Source of the DNA: Limosilactobacillus rudii
Lineage (GTDB): Bacteria; Bacillota; Bacilli; Lactobacillales; Lactobacillaceae
NCBI RefSeq assembly: GCF_014145455.1
Contig: NZ_JACIVB010000060.1
Span: 62,001-126,000, forward strand
Reading direction: 5' to 3'
DNA length: 64,000 nt
A program made the translations under genes and the position numbers. Under the pieces are notes generated by a model, which saw nothing but the letters and a program-made list of their open reading frames with translations, was not told the origin of the DNA and did not search any database. Shown here in pieces: positions 1-10,123 of this stretch (the stretch's first letter is position 1; each line of letters begins with the position of its first letter).

Positions 1-137
1 AAGGCCATTTAATAATCATAAACGAACAATAAGAGATTCAATTATATCAGTCATTTAGCCAAAATAGTCGTTAAAGCAAATATGATATATTTTTCATTTA
101 ATTCCCTAATTGTCAATTATCTGATTATAAATTTACA

Positions 138-2792
138 TTATGCATTTTGCAACGATGCAAGTCGCTCTTTAGCCGCTGCTAATTTTTGCTGCCATTCGGT
201 TGCCTTTTGTCGTTCTTCATCAACAACCTTTTCTGGAGCATTATCAACAAACTTCTTATTGCCAAGTTTCTTTGCTGACCGCTCTACTTCTTTTTCAAGC
301 TTAGCAATCTCTTTCTCCATCCGTGTTCGTTCTTCATCGAGATCGACTAATTCTGCCATCGGAATGTATACTTCTGCTCCGGCAAGAATTCCGCTCATCG
401 CCAGTTTTGGTGCTTCCACATCTTTACTAATTGTTAGTTTTTCAGGATGACAGAAACGCTCAATATAGTCACGGTTATCATTTAACATTTGAGCTAAGTG
501 ATCATTATCAACCTTTACCAAAATATCAACCGGCTTAGACATCGGCGCATTAGCTTCGTTACGGATATTCCGCACAGCTTTTATTAACTCAATTAGGCTA
601 CTCATTTGTTCTGTTGCGGCAGCATCATCAAGCTCTTCATTAGCTACTGGATATTTTGCAATCATGATTGACTTACCATCATGCGGCATTGATTGCCATA
701 ATTTTTCAGTAACAAATGGCATAATTGGGTGCAACATCTTAAGAGTCTGATCAAGAACATAACCTAAAATATTCTTCGTATTAGTCTTTTCTTCATCAGA
801 TCCATTGTTTAGCTTTTCTTTGGTCATTTCAATATACCAATCACAAAAATCATTCCAAATGAAATTATAAAGGGCACGGCCGGCCTCACCAAATTCAAAC
901 TTTTCGAATTGTTCGTTGACCTGTTTAACAGTGGCGTTTAAGCGACTTAAAATCCACCGATCAGCAAGATCCCACTTACTCTTATCAGGGAGAACTGGTG
1001 CAGGCATATCCCCGAGATTCATAATGACATAACGACTGGCATTCCAAATCTTATTAATGAAATTCCAAGCAGCATCCATCTTCGTGTAGCTAAAACGAAT
1101 ATCCTGGCCAGGAGTTGACCCTGTAATTAAGAACCACCGTAATGCATCAACACCGTACTTCTTGATTACGTCCATTGGATCAATCCCATTACCAAGCGAC
1201 TTACTCATCTTTCGCCCTTGCTCATCACGAATTAATCCGTGCAAAAGAACATTCTTGAATGGTGCTTTCCCGGTAAACTCTAATGATTGGAAGATCATCC
1301 GTGATACCCAGAAGAAGATAATATCGTAACCAGTAACCAAAGTATTGGTTGGGAAGTAGCGTTTAAAGTCCGCTGAATCTGTATCTGGCCATCCCATTGT
1401 TGAAAACGGCCATAATGCACTAGAGAACCAAGTATCTAAGACATCCTTATCTTGTTCCCAATTTTCGATATCTTCTGGTGCTTCCATTCCAACATATACT
1501 TCGCCAGTTTGTTTATTATACCAAGCCGGAATTCGGTGTCCCCACCATAACTGCCGTGAGATTACCCAGTCATGAATATTTTCCATCCACTGAGTAAATG
1601 TATGTTCAAATCGTTCTGGAACAAAGTTTACGCGATCATCAGTATCCTGGTTTTTAAGAGCAGCTTCGGCTAATGGCTTCATCTTTACAAACCACTGAGT
1701 AGAAAGACGTGCTTCTACTTGAACGCCTGTCCGCTCAGAATGACCGACAGAGTGGACGATTGGGTCTATTTTTAGCATGTAGCCTTGGTCTTGAAGGTCT
1801 TTAACAATTGCTTCCCGCGCTTCGAAGCGATCCATTCCTTCATACTTACCAGCATTTTCATTCATTGATGCGTCTTCATTCATTGTATTAAGTTCTGGTA
1901 AGTTGTGGCGCTTTCCAACTTTAAAGTCGTTAGGATCATGAGCTGGCGTAATCTTAACCATCCCGGTCCCAAAGTCAGGAGTTACATAGTCATCGGCAAT
2001 AATTTCAATTTCACGGTTTACAAGCGGCACCATTACTTTCTTACCGACTAATTCCTTATACCGTTCATCACTAGGGTTAACTGCCACGGCTTCATCACCG
2101 AACATTGTTTCCGGACGCGTCGTCGCAATTTCGATGTAATTTTTACCGTTAAATGTTGTTCCATCGGTAAATGGATACTTAACATGGTAAAAGGCACCCT
2201 TATCATCCTTGTGAATAACTTCAATATCAGACAAAGCTGTCCGTGCTTGCGGATCCCAGTTGATGATATAAGTTCCACGATAGATTAACCCCTTATTGTA
2301 AAGGTCAACAAAGACTTTTCGAACAGCCTTGTTTAATCCTTCATCGAGGGTAAAACGTTCACGATCATAATCAACAGAGATTCCCATCTTTGCCCATTGC
2401 TGATGAATAATATCCGCATATTCATCCTTCCAATCCCAGACTTGTTGGACAAATTTTTCCCGTCCGAGATCGTAGCGAGAAATACCTTGCTTACGTAGCC
2501 GAGCTTCTACCTTTGCCTGGGTAGCAATACCAGCATGGTCCATTCCAGGAACCCATAAAACATCGTATCCCTGCATCCGTTTTTGCCGGATAATCATATC
2601 TTGCAACGTTGTGTCCCAAGCATGGCCTAAGTGCAACTTACCAGTAACATTCGGCGGCGGAATAACAATCGAATATGGGTGAGCCTTTTTGTCCCCACTT
2701 GGCTTAAAGAATCCTTGGTCAATCCACCATTGATACCGTCCCTTTTCAACAGCAGACGGATCATACTTGGTAGACATGTCTTTTTCTGTCAT
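138..2792 (-). CDS. valS: Valyl-tRNA synthetase
   Basis: Class I aminoacyl-tRNA synthetase that charges tRNA-Val in the cytoplasm. The protein (884 aa from this start) has the HIGH-type motif as [13 protein letters not shown] near the N terminus, the KMSKS motif inside [11 protein letters not shown], an editing (CP1) region between them, an anticodon-binding domain, and a charged C-terminal coiled coil typical of ValRS. Length matches bacterial family members. I chose the ATG at 2792 because an AAAGGAG ribosome binding site sits about 9 bases upstream; an ORF extension to 2810 lacks that spacing. A T-box leader precedes the gene. The 137 bases downstream to the window edge hold no gene that I can see. 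Confidence 0.97.
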   Translation of the reverse strand: MTEKDMSTKYDPSAVEKGRYQWWIDQGFFKPSGDKKAHPYSIVIPPPNVTGKLHLGHAWDTTLQDMIIRQKRMQGYDVLWVPGMDHAGIATQAKVEARLRKQGISRYDLGREKFVQQVWDWKDEYADIIHQQWAKMGISVDYDRERFTLDEGLNKAVRKVFVDLYNKGLIYRGTYIINWDPQARTALSDIEVIHKDDKGAFYHVKYPFTDGTTFNGKNYIEIATTRPETMFGDEAVAVNPSDERYKELVGKKVMVPLVNREIEIIADDYVTPDFGTGMVKITPAHDPNDFKVGKRHNLPELNTMNEDASMNENAGKYEGMDRFEAREAIVKDLQDQGYMLKIDPIVHSVGHSERTGVQVEARLSTQWFVKMKPLAEAALKNQDTDDRVNFVPERFEHTFTQWMENIHDWVISRQLWWGHRIPAWYNKQTGEVYVGMEAPEDIENWEQDKDVLDTWFSSALWPFSTMGWPDTDSADFKRYFPTNTLVTGYDIIFFWVSRMIFQSLEFTGKAPFKNVLLHGLIRDEQGRKMSKSLGNGIDPMDVIKKYGVDALRWFLITGSTPGQDIRFSYTKMDAAWNFINKIWNASRYVIMNLGDMPAPVLPDKSKWDLADRWILSRLNATVKQVNEQFEKFEFGEAGRALYNFIWNDFCDWYIEMTKEKLNNGSDEEKTNTKNILGYVLDQTLKMLHPIMPFVTEKLWQSMPHDGKSIMIAKYPVANEELDDAAATEQMSSLIELIKAVRNIRNEANAPMSKPVDILVKVDNDHLAQMLNDNRDYIERFCHPEKLTISKDVEAPKLAMSGILAGAEVYIPMAELVDLDEERTRMEKEIAKLEKEVERSAKKLGNKKFVDNAPEKVVDEERQKATEWQQKLAAAKERLASLQNA

Positions 2793-2840
2793 AACAGAAA
2801 CTCCTTTCAAAAATCAACCATCATTATTCATGCATTAACT

Positions 2841-3090
2841 AAAAAAACGCCCTATCGTAATTGATAGGACGAATTTATCGCGGTACCACCTAAATTGAGC
2901 ACGTATCAATACGTACTCCGCTTTATCATTTAGTAACGGTAATGAACCGGATATCCCTACTTAACTTTCAGCATATCAGCTCCCGAACTACCTTCATAAA
3001 GCTTAACTAGCCCCCTTACACTATCAGGACTTCGCTTACTAAGTACCACTTTATTACTCTTTCGGTCAATGCTTATTAAAATGTATCATA
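2841..3090 (-). promoter_or_regulatory. T-box riboswitch leader of valS, with promoter
   Basis: On the minus strand a promoter TTGACG-17 bp-TATGAT (3108-3113 and 3085-3090) starts a leader of about 280 bases. It contains the conserved T-box sequence AGGTGGTACCGCG (about 2880-2892) followed by a terminator stem CGTCCTATC/GATAGGGCG and a T run at 2841-2872. This is the classic antiterminator/terminator switch that senses uncharged tRNA. The gene context implies tRNA-Val. I did not resolve the specifier codon with certainty. Confidence 0.93.
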
Positions 3091-3121
3091 GCTAAATTAT
3101 CAAATCTCGTCAAGGTCTAAT

Positions 3122-4342
3122 TTAAAGCAATTCAGCAAAAACATCTTCATTTTGGTTTAAATAATCATCACCAGGGTGAACTTCTGTAATCTCAATACCG
3201 TCAAGAGCACGCTGCATAAGTCCTTCAACGTCAAGACGCTTTTCATATTCACGAGCACGGTCGACATTAGGCCGCGTCTTAGGCGATGGCGGTGTAAATA
3301 CCGTACAGCAATCCTCATACGGTAAAATTGAAAGTTCGTAGGTATCAATATCCTGCGCGATTTTAATAATTTCAGTCTTATCAAATGACAAAACCGGACG
3401 CAAAACCGGATAAGATGTTACATCATTGATTGCGAGCATACTTTCCATCGTTTGAGAAGCAACCTGACCTAATGATTCCCCGTTAAAGATTGCTAAACCA
3501 TGGCGTTTAATCATTAGGGCAGCGGCAAGGCGTAGCATCATGCGCCGCTGAATTGTCATTAAGTAACCTTCTGGAACCTTTTCCTTTACTGTTTCTTGAA
3601 TTTCAGCAAATGGTACCTGAATGAACTTAATACTTCCACTGTACTTAGCCAATCGTTCTGTTAACTGCTTTGCCTTTGCTAATGCTTGGGGACTGGTGTA
3701 TGGCGGACTAAAGAAGTGAACCATTTCCATTGAGACACCCCGCTTCATTCCCAGGTATGCCGCAACTGGTGAATCAATACCGCCAGACATCATCATCATC
3801 CCTTTACCAGCAGTACCAACTGGTAATCCACCAGCACCCTTGATTGTTTCGCTGGAAAGGAATATACCGTTAAGACGAATTTCAACCCGCAACGTTAAAT
3901 CGGGATGATGTACATCAACTTTTAACTTATTAGGGAATTTATCCAGTAGGTATCCCCCCAATTTGTTATTCATTTCAAAGGTATCCATCGCAAAATGATG
4001 GTCTGACCGACGTGTTTCCACCTTAAAAGTAATTGGCTTATCTACTTGTTCTTTAATCATTTGGGTTGCTGCCTGAGCAGTTGCTTCAAATGACTTTTCA
4101 ACTTTAATTGATGGTGAAAAATTTTGGATGCCAAACACTAATTTTAACCGTTCCATTACGGAATCATAATCAGCACCATTCAATTCAACATGAAGACGAT
4201 CCCGCTGAGCATGAACTTTAACTTGTACAAAACTGTGAAGAGCTTTTCGCACATTTGCCCCTAAACGGTCAATAAAGGTTTTTTTATTATGTCCCTTTGT
4301 TGACAGTTCACCATAGCGAACCATAATTTCTGTATATTGCAT
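3122..4342 (-). CDS. thiI: tRNA 4-thiouridine synthase ThiI
   Basis: Sulfurtransferase that makes 4-thiouridine at position 8 of tRNA and can feed sulfur to thiamine thiazole synthesis. The 406-aa protein has an N-terminal ferredoxin-like/THUMP region, then a PP-loop ATP pyrophosphatase motif [11 protein letters not shown] (about residues 186-196), and ends soon after the EDCCTVF cysteine region. The C-terminal rhodanese domain of E. coli ThiI is absent, which is usual in Firmicutes. The start has a strong ribosome binding site (GAAAGGAGG). It lies directly downstream of a cysteine desulfurase gene with about 20 bases between them, so the two likely form an operon in which the desulfurase supplies persulfide sulfur. 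Confidence 0.96.
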   Translation of the reverse strand: MQYTEIMVRYGELSTKGHNKKTFIDRLGANVRKALHSFVQVKVHAQRDRLHVELNGADYDSVMERLKLVFGIQNFSPSIKVEKSFEATAQAATQMIKEQVDKPITFKVETRRSDHHFAMDTFEMNNKLGGYLLDKFPNKLKVDVHHPDLTLRVEIRLNGIFLSSETIKGAGGLPVGTAGKGMMMMSGGIDSPVAAYLGMKRGVSMEMVHFFSPPYTSPQALAKAKQLTERLAKYSGSIKFIQVPFAEIQETVKEKVPEGYLMTIQRRMMLRLAAALMIKRHGLAIFNGESLGQVASQTMESMLAINDVTSYPVLRPVLSFDKTEIIKIAQDIDTYELSILPYEDCCTVFTPPSPKTRPNVDRAREYEKRLDVEGLMQRALDGIEITEVHPGDDYLNQNEDVFAELL

Positions 4343-4362
4343 GTTTTATCCTCCTTTCAAAA

Positions 4363-5511
4363 TTATTCAATAATCTTCTTAAAGCCAGCATAAAGCTCAT
4401 CAAAGACCTTATTAAACTGGTCTGCTTCTGCTAACGTATTTTGATCACCAAGACTAATACGAACCGCGCTTGTTGCAATGTTTTCTGGAACTTTCATTGC
4501 AGCCAGTGTTCCTGCCTCAGAATGTTTTTTAGAAGAACAAGCACTAGTTGTTGATATATAAATGTCCTTATCTTCAAATGCATGAACAATTGTTTCGCCA
4601 CGCACACCAACAATTGCAAAGCATAGGATGTGAGATGCAAAGCCATCCCTTCGTCCTGAAATCAATTCTACGTGGTCAAACGTACTCAAGTGATCATAAA
4701 TTCGTTCTTTGATCGCCTGCTCCCGTTTGACCGCTGCCTGTTCATTTTCTTTTACCAAGCGAATCGCCTTAGCAAGCGCAACATTACCAGGTGTGTTCTC
4801 CGTACCGCTTCGTAATGTTCTTTCTTGACCACCACCAGCAATTAATGGCGCCAATTTGCGGCCACTCTTAAAGTAGATAAAACCGGTTCCCCGTGGTGCG
4901 TGAAACTTATGCCCAGAAAATGTTGCAAAATCAACTCGATCACTGAAAACTGAATCGTCAATCCCCTTGCCAATCGCTTGAACAGCGTCAACCATGTAAT
5001 GAATATTTGGATAATCCTTCAGAATCTCACCAACTTCTTTGATTGGCTGGATTGTCCCAATCTCATTATTAACTGCCATGATTGAAACCAAAATCGTATC
5101 TGGGCGAATCGCCGCTTTAACGTCCGCTGGACTAATCCGACCTTCCTTGTCAACAGGAAGATACGTAATTTCAAAGCCAAGATCTTTTAATTGTTCCAAC
5201 GCGTTCTTAACTGCCGCGTGTTCAACACTGGTTGTAATAATATGCTTACCAAAACGGTGTTTAGCTAATGCGGTCCCCTTGATTACCCAATTATCACCTT
5301 CAGAACCGCCACTAGTAAAAATAATTTCACTTGGTTTGACCCCTAGTATATTAGCAATTTGTTGACGGGCCTGCTCTTGAAGATTCCAAGCATTTTCCCC
5401 AAAGCGGTGTAAACTGCTTGGATTTCCCCAAATCTTTTGACTAACGGCATCATATGTCGACAAAACTTCCGGCAATGTTTTTGTCGTTGCACTGTTATCA
5501 AAATAGATCAT
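4363..5511 (-). CDS. Cysteine desulfurase (IscS/NifS-like), ThiI partner
   Basis: PLP-dependent enzyme that releases sulfur from L-cysteine as an enzyme-bound persulfide. The sequence begins MIYFDNSATTKTL, carries the PLP-lysine motif SGHKFHAPRGTGF, and has the catalytic cysteine in TSACSSKKHSEAG near the C terminus. I chose the ATG at 5511 because GAAAGG lies upstream at good spacing; the 12 extra codons upstream (to 5547) do not resemble the family. The gene is immediately upstream of thiI, the common Firmicutes arrangement (NifZ/IscS-like paralogue dedicated to tRNA thiolation). No Fe-S scaffold genes are nearby, so a general Fe-S role is less likely than tRNA thiolation. Confidence 0.94.
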   Translation of the reverse strand: MIYFDNSATTKTLPEVLSTYDAVSQKIWGNPSSLHRFGENAWNLQEQARQQIANILGVKPSEIIFTSGGSEGDNWVIKGTALAKHRFGKHIITTSVEHAAVKNALEQLKDLGFEITYLPVDKEGRISPADVKAAIRPDTILVSIMAVNNEIGTIQPIKEVGEILKDYPNIHYMVDAVQAIGKGIDDSVFSDRVDFATFSGHKFHAPRGTGFIYFKSGRKLAPLIAGGGQERTLRSGTENTPGNVALAKAIRLVKENEQAAVKREQAIKERIYDHLSTFDHVELISGRRDGFASHILCFAIVGVRGETIVHAFEDKDIYISTTSACSSKKHSEAGTLAAMKVPENIATSAVRISLGDQNTLAEADQFNKVFDELYAGFKKIIE

Positions 5512-5691
5512 ACTATTTTCCTTTCTAATAATAAATACACAAAGCAATTACAAATGAGCAGCTACTTTGATTAAGATTCAACAGTCGAGGATAGGGCAAC
5601 TGCTGAAGATTTCGACTCTTCTTAAAACGGTTTTATATTATAACAGAAAATCACTTATTCAGCATTAGTTATTCACGCTTACTGACCTAAA

Positions 5692-5737
5692 AAACGACTA
5701 ATGAGAAAGTAAATAAACCTTCCCACTAGCCGTTAGC
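5692..5737 (-). terminator. Rho-independent terminator after ezrA
   Basis: On the minus strand ACGGCTAGTG pairs with CATTAGTCGT, with G-U pairs, and is followed by TTTTTT. It lies about 45 bases past the ezrA stop. The rest of 5512-5691 contains the likely promoter region of the cysteine desulfurase operon (TATAAT-like at about 5640) and no gene. Confidence 0.8.
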
Positions 5738-5779
5738 TAATTATTAAACACTAAAATGCAGAATTCATGTCCATAACTT

Positions 5780-7483
5780 TTAATCTTTACCAATCTCACG
5801 GTAGTAACTATCTTCTATCCGTTTGTAACTACCAGGTTCCACTTCTTCTAGCACGGTCGCAATTGCTTCCAAGCTGGCAGTGTAATTAAACTGGTCAAAT
5901 AATTCCTGCGATTTCTTTGCAGCAGCCATAATTTGCTCATTATCACTAAACCGATTAGCATATTGTTGAAAACGTTCTGTTAGTTCCGCACTATCACGTA
6001 AAATATCAGTCTTATCATTTAAGGTATCAATATCTGACTCAACGATAATTAATTGTTTAGTAATCTCGTCCATATTAATTTTATATTCATTTAGCCCATC
6101 AGCTAACTTTTTAATTTCATCACTTACACCAAAGAAGTAGTCGAGATAATCCTTCGGTAGCCCGGGCAAATTTAGCTGCTCAACTTGACGATGAATCGTC
6201 CTAATCTGAACTGAATATTTCTGAAGCATTTGACGTGCACGCTGCTCATCAGTCTGGAGTTTTGCAACTTCATCATTGAGCCGCTCTTGACTCTTTTCAA
6301 TTTCAGTTAGATTTTTTTGATTTGTCTTTTGCCGGTCCAATACCTGACTATATACTGCTGTCTTATTTGCAACTGCTTCTGCATCTTCACGATACTGTTT
6401 CATAATTGCTTTAATCTGCTCGTTTAATTCACGAACAGTCTCTTGTTCATGGTTTGTTAATGTGTAATTGATGCTTAACCGGTCTAATTCTACCCCTAGT
6501 TCATCATTTTGTCGTTGGGCATGACGCGTAAATTCTTTCATCACATCAATCAAGTGAATTGCTTCATTCTTTGCATCAATTTCTTTTTGCATTACTCCAT
6601 ATAAGTAATCAATTTGTTCGCTTAGGTCTTTATTTGATTGTTCAACAATATCTAATTGCAGATCATTGAGTTGTTCTATTGTTTCGTCTAATTTTGCCTT
6701 TAATTGGTCAATCTGTTTTTCAATATTCTTTTCTGTAAAATGATAATCTTTCTTTACAAGAGTTTCGTAACCCTTTTTCAGTTCAGCTAATTGTTCAGGA
6801 AACTCTGTTGCGATTGGTTTATAAAGTTTAGGAATTTCTGTAAGTTTTTTTTCAAATGCCGCATTTTCACTTTGCAGATTTGTAAGAATTTCTTGAGCGC
6901 CTTCAATATCACCCTTATTAGTCAAATCCGTAAATTTAGTAAACTGTTCTTCTAAATCAGCTAATTGATTATTTAATTTTTCTTCACTACCACCGTATTC
7001 AAAGCTCTTTTCATTCAATTGGCGGTGGAACTGACGATACTTAGCCTTAAGCTGTTCCAACGCCTGCTTATGATTGTGCTGCTGTTGACGTAAATGCTGA
7101 AGATCTTTTTCCATCTGCTGAATAGTTGCCGTTAACTTTGCTAAATCAGCTTGCAGCTCCCGAACTTGTGTATTTATTGTTAATAATTTGCTCGTCCGTG
7201 TATCCGCTAAAAGTTGAGGGACCTTCTTATTAAAGGCAGTAATTGCGGGTTGAACTTGTTTTTCATATTTCTTCTTAATTACTTCAAATTGTTTTTTAGC
7301 GTCACCTATTAACTGTAATGCTTCTACATTTTTTAATTGTTGATCAATTTTTTTTGCTGGTAATTCTTTCTCACTAGCCATTAAATCATTGATCTGTTTA
7401 ACTACTCGTCGTTGATACAAGTATACGCAGACCAATAATGCGACAACAATAATTAAAACACCAATCAATACTTGAAAAACCAC
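5780..7483 (-). CDS. ezrA: Septation ring formation regulator EzrA
   Basis: Membrane-anchored negative regulator of FtsZ ring assembly in Firmicutes; it coordinates division and cell-wall synthesis. The 567-aa protein begins with one hydrophobic N-terminal segment (about residues 4-24), giving an N-out/C-in topology, followed by a basic stretch and then almost entirely long heptad-rich coiled coil (Gln/Glu/Lys/Leu-rich) to the C terminus. Length and organisation match EzrA (about 560-575 aa). It sits alone between the cysteine desulfurase and a divergent GAF protein gene, the same neighbourhood as in many lactobacilli. Confidence 0.95.
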   Translation of the reverse strand: MVFQVLIGVLIIVVALLVCVYLYQRRVVKQINDLMASEKELPAKKIDQQLKNVEALQLIGDAKKQFEVIKKKYEKQVQPAITAFNKKVPQLLADTRTSKLLTINTQVRELQADLAKLTATIQQMEKDLQHLRQQQHNHKQALEQLKAKYRQFHRQLNEKSFEYGGSEEKLNNQLADLEEQFTKFTDLTNKGDIEGAQEILTNLQSENAAFEKKLTEIPKLYKPIATEFPEQLAELKKGYETLVKKDYHFTEKNIEKQIDQLKAKLDETIEQLNDLQLDIVEQSNKDLSEQIDYLYGVMQKEIDAKNEAIHLIDVMKEFTRHAQRQNDELGVELDRLSINYTLTNHEQETVRELNEQIKAIMKQYREDAEAVANKTAVYSQVLDRQKTNQKNLTEIEKSQERLNDEVAKLQTDEQRARQMLQKYSVQIRTIHRQVEQLNLPGLPKDYLDYFFGVSDEIKKLADGLNEYKINMDEITKQLIIVESDIDTLNDKTDILRDSAELTERFQQYANRFSDNEQIMAAAKKSQELFDQFNYTASLEAIATVLEEVEPGSYKRIEDSYYREIGKD

Positions 7484-7598
7484 TTTTTTACACCTACTAC
7501 TTTTTATTGCTTATTGATATTGCATAACAATTAGCCGTATAATCCTATTCAAAATTATAGCATACCATAACGTTACTGCTGAGAAAGAAGGAAAAATT

Positions 7599-8054
7599 AT
7601 GCCAGAAATTTCATTATTGATTGCTCAACTGAAAAGTCTTCTCACAGGCGAACACAATAAGTTTGCCAACTTAGCTAATGTCAGTGCCCTTCTCATGCAA
7701 AACCTCTCGGAAATTAATTGGGTAGGCTTTTACTTATTTGATCCCGAAAAAGACGAATTAGTTCTCGGACCATTTCAAGGCAAAGTCGCCTGTATGCACA
7801 TCAAACTCGGCAAGGGTGTTTGCGGCACAAGCGCTAAAGAACAAACAACAATTGCTGTAGATGATGTTCAACAATTCAAAGGATACATCGCCTGTGACAG
7901 TTCTGCTAAATCTGAATTAGTTATTCCCCTTATCAAAGATTCACAATTATTTGGTGTATTAGACTTAGATTCACCGCTAAAAGGACGTTTTGATAGCAAA
8001 ACCATTAACGCACTAGAAGAATTTTGCCAAACACTAGTAAAAGTAATTGACTAA
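7599..8054 (+). CDS. msrC: Free methionine-(R)-sulfoxide reductase (GAF domain)
   Basis: Single GAF-domain enzyme (151 aa) that reduces free Met-R-sulfoxide. Three cysteines, C65, C75 and C99, occur at spacings of 10 and 24 residues, the same spacings as C84/C94/C118 of the E. coli enzyme, so the catalytic and resolving cysteines are all present. The motif ALMQNLSEINWVGFYL near the N terminus is characteristic of the family. Divergent from ezrA, with an AAGGAAA-type ribosome binding site. Role: repair of oxidised free methionine in the cytoplasm. Confidence 0.93.
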   Translation: MPEISLLIAQLKSLLTGEHNKFANLANVSALLMQNLSEINWVGFYLFDPEKDELVLGPFQGKVACMHIKLGKGVCGTSAKEQTTIAVDDVQQFKGYIACDSSAKSELVIPLIKDSQLFGVLDLDSPLKGRFDSKTINALEEFCQTLVKVID

Positions 8055-8089
8055 CACTATAAATTCATTGTACACTATTCTTTGTGTAA

Positions 8090-8250
8090 AATAATGCAGC
8101 AGTGAGGGGCAAGCTCGTCAACAGACTGGTGCCAACTGGTGTTTTTAGTAACTCGGCTGCTAGGGTGAAAAATTCAAATCAGCCTGCACGAATGCCAAGC
8201 TCACAATCGGATTATTTTACTCCAACTAAATTTATTGGAGGAATTTATTT
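8090..8250 (+). promoter_or_regulatory. Structured leader of rpsD, likely S4 autoregulatory element
   Basis: About 150 bases of leader between a TAAAAT-like -10 (about 8086-8091) and the rpsD start. The 5' GCAGC (about 8096-8100) can pair with GCTGC (about 8157-8161), enclosing further GC-rich segments, and several short complementary blocks follow. Firmicutes rpsD genes are known to be autoregulated by S4 binding a leader structure. Assignment here rests on position and pairing, not on a covariance search. Confidence 0.6.
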
Positions 8251-8856
8251 ATGTCTCGTTACACTGGTCCAAGCTGGCGTGTTTCACGTCGTCTTGGCGT
8301 ATCACTTTCAGGTACTGGTAAAGAATTAGCACGTCGGGCTTACGCTCCTGGTGACCACGGTCGTGATCGTCGCGGTAAGCTTTCAGAATATGGTACACAA
8401 TTACGCGAAAAGCAAAAGCTTCGTTTTATGTACGGTATGACTGAACGTCAATTCTCAAACCTTTTCGTTCGTGCCGGCAAGATCAAGGAAGGTACTCACG
8501 GTGCCAACTTCATGGCATTGCTTGAACGTCGTCTTGATAACATGGTTTACCGTCTCGGCTTAGCTACTACTCGTCGCCAAGCTCGTCAATTAGTTAACCA
8601 TGGTCACATCACTGTTGATGGTAAGCGCGTTGACATTCCATCATACGAAGTTAAGGTTGGTCAAGTTATTGCTGTTCGTGACAAGTCTAAGAACTTAGAC
8701 ATCATCAAGAACGCCGTTGAAGCCGTTGTTTCACGTCCTTCATACGTTGACTTTGACGCTGACAAGCTTGAAGGTAAGCTTAACCGTATTCCAGCACGTG
8801 AAGATATGAACGCTGATATTGATGAAGCTCTTATCGTTGAATTCTACAACAAGTAA
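8251..8856 (+). CDS. rpsD: 30S ribosomal protein S4
   Basis: Primary 16S rRNA-binding protein of the small subunit body and a translational autoregulator. The 201-aa protein begins [16 protein letters not shown] and contains the S4 RNA-binding domain (about residues 90-155, with [20 protein letters not shown]). Length is standard for Firmicutes. Ribosome binding site TTGGAGGAAT lies 8-10 bases before the ATG. As usual in Bacillales/Lactobacillales, the gene is outside the large ribosomal operons and is monocistronic, followed by a terminator. Confidence 0.98.
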   Translation: MSRYTGPSWRVSRRLGVSLSGTGKELARRAYAPGDHGRDRRGKLSEYGTQLREKQKLRFMYGMTERQFSNLFVRAGKIKEGTHGANFMALLERRLDNMVYRLGLATTRRQARQLVNHGHITVDGKRVDIPSYEVKVGQVIAVRDKSKNLDIIKNAVEAVVSRPSYVDFDADKLEGKLNRIPAREDMNADIDEALIVEFYNK

Positions 8857-8882
8857 TCTAATAAGTTTACTTGCGTTAGAGA

Positions 8883-8922
8883 GAGGATTGGGTCTGTTAA
8901 ATCAGATTCAATCCTTTTTCTA
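8883..8922 (+). terminator. Terminator of rpsD
   Basis: AGGATTGGGTCTG pairs with a CAGATTCAATCCT arm (short loop), followed by a T run. Confidence 0.9.
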
Positions 8923-8988
8923 TACCCTAAAATATTATTTTCTTGTGTTAAGATTACATTAACAAAACTTTCAGGAGGTTTATTTTCA

Positions 8989-10005
8989 ATGTCAACAAAA
9001 GTTACTCCAGAATTTACCCGCAATTTACCAAAAGCCGAATTACACGTTCATATTGAAGGAACACTGACTCCCGAGCTTCGATTTAAGCTTGCTAAAAGGA
9101 ATGGTATCGATACCGGATACTCCAGCATTGATGAAATGAAGAAAATGTATAATTATAATAGTCTTTCTTCATTTCTTGATGTTTATTATGCGGCAATGGA
9201 CGTATTGCAAACTGAACAAGACTTTTATGACCTTGCAATGGCTTATCTCCATCGGGCCGTTAAGAATAATGTCCGCCACGTCGAAATATTTTTTGATCCC
9301 CAAGCTCACACCACACGCGGAATTAAATTTTCAACGGTTATTAATGGTCTTTACCGCGCCACAGTTGATGCCCGTGCATTAAACATCGATGCCCGTTTAA
9401 TCATGTGTTTTCTCCGCGACCTGCCACGCGATTCGGCTCAACAAACACTTAATGAAGCCCTTAAATATAAAGATAAAATTATTGGTATCGGTCTTGATTC
9501 CGATGAGCATAATAACCCGCCAATGAAATTTTATAATCAATTTACAACCGCTAGTGCTAATGGCTTTCACTTAACCGCCCACGCTGACCCTGACCAAAAA
9601 GACTCAATTGAGCATATTCGTCAACTGCTTGAAATAATCTGTGTTGACCGTGTGGATCATGGAACTAATATCGTTGAAGATCCTGATTTAGTCGAATTAG
9701 CGGCTAAACGTAAAATTGGCTTTACCTCATGCCCACTATCGAACACTTTCTTAAATGCCGATATGAAGGGAAAAGAAGTGCTCGAACTTCTTAATAAAGG
9801 CGTTAAAATCTCCATCCACTCCGATGATCCCGCATACTTTGGTGGCTACATTGCTGATAACTACTATGCAATTGCCCAAAAGTATAATCTAACTAAAGAA
9901 CAAATTGTTACCCTTGCATGTAATTCCTTCGAAGCTAGTTGGATCAGCGAAGAACAAAAAGCCTTATACCTAAAAGAAGTTAAAGACTATGTTGCACAAA
10001 ATTAA
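8989..10005 (+). CDS. Adenine/adenosine deaminase-like amidohydrolase (COG1816)
   Basis: Metal-dependent hydrolase of the adenosine deaminase superfamily, 338 aa. Metal ligands are visible: H19 and H21 in ELHVHIEGT, H198 in TAHAD, and the SDDPAYFGGY aspartates (D279/D280). RVDHG and TSCPLSN also match. The style (PKAELHVHIEGTL, GIGLDSDE) is closer to the adenine deaminase subgroup than to classical adenosine deaminase. The usual HAGE motif, whose Glu is the proton donor in ADA, reads HADP here, so the exact substrate is uncertain. The gene converges on a purine permease across a shared terminator, which fits a purine salvage role. Ribosome binding site is CAGGAGGTT. Confidence 0.8.
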   Translation: MSTKVTPEFTRNLPKAELHVHIEGTLTPELRFKLAKRNGIDTGYSSIDEMKKMYNYNSLSSFLDVYYAAMDVLQTEQDFYDLAMAYLHRAVKNNVRHVEIFFDPQAHTTRGIKFSTVINGLYRATVDARALNIDARLIMCFLRDLPRDSAQQTLNEALKYKDKIIGIGLDSDEHNNPPMKFYNQFTTASANGFHLTAHADPDQKDSIEHIRQLLEIICVDRVDHGTNIVEDPDLVELAAKRKIGFTSCPLSNTFLNADMKGKEVLELLNKGVKISIHSDDPAYFGGYIADNYYAIAQKYNLTKEQIVTLACNSFEASWISEEQKALYLKEVKDYVAQN

Positions 10006-10078
10006 TCTTATATAAGTTAAGCGCAACATTAATACAACTGTTACATGACATTAGTTGGCTATTTAACCAACACCAATA

Positions 10079-10123
10079 AAGTCCCTAAATTCAGCATGAT
10101 TACTGATTTTAGGGACTTTTTAT
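10079..10123. terminator. Bidirectional terminator between deaminase and permease
   Basis: AAAGTCCCTAAA pairs with TTTAGGGACTTTTT around a loop of about 20 bases. T/A runs on both sides allow use by both convergent genes. Confidence 0.9.

Noticed and set aside
4209-4224. TTGTACAA palindrome resembling an AraR box
   Set aside because: It lies inside the thiI coding region, lacks the outer ATT/AAT bases, and is far from any arabinose gene.
5039-5365. 108-codon plus-strand frame opposite the cysteine desulfurase gene
   Set aside because: A codon-bias shadow of the real minus-strand gene; no start context or homology-like pattern.
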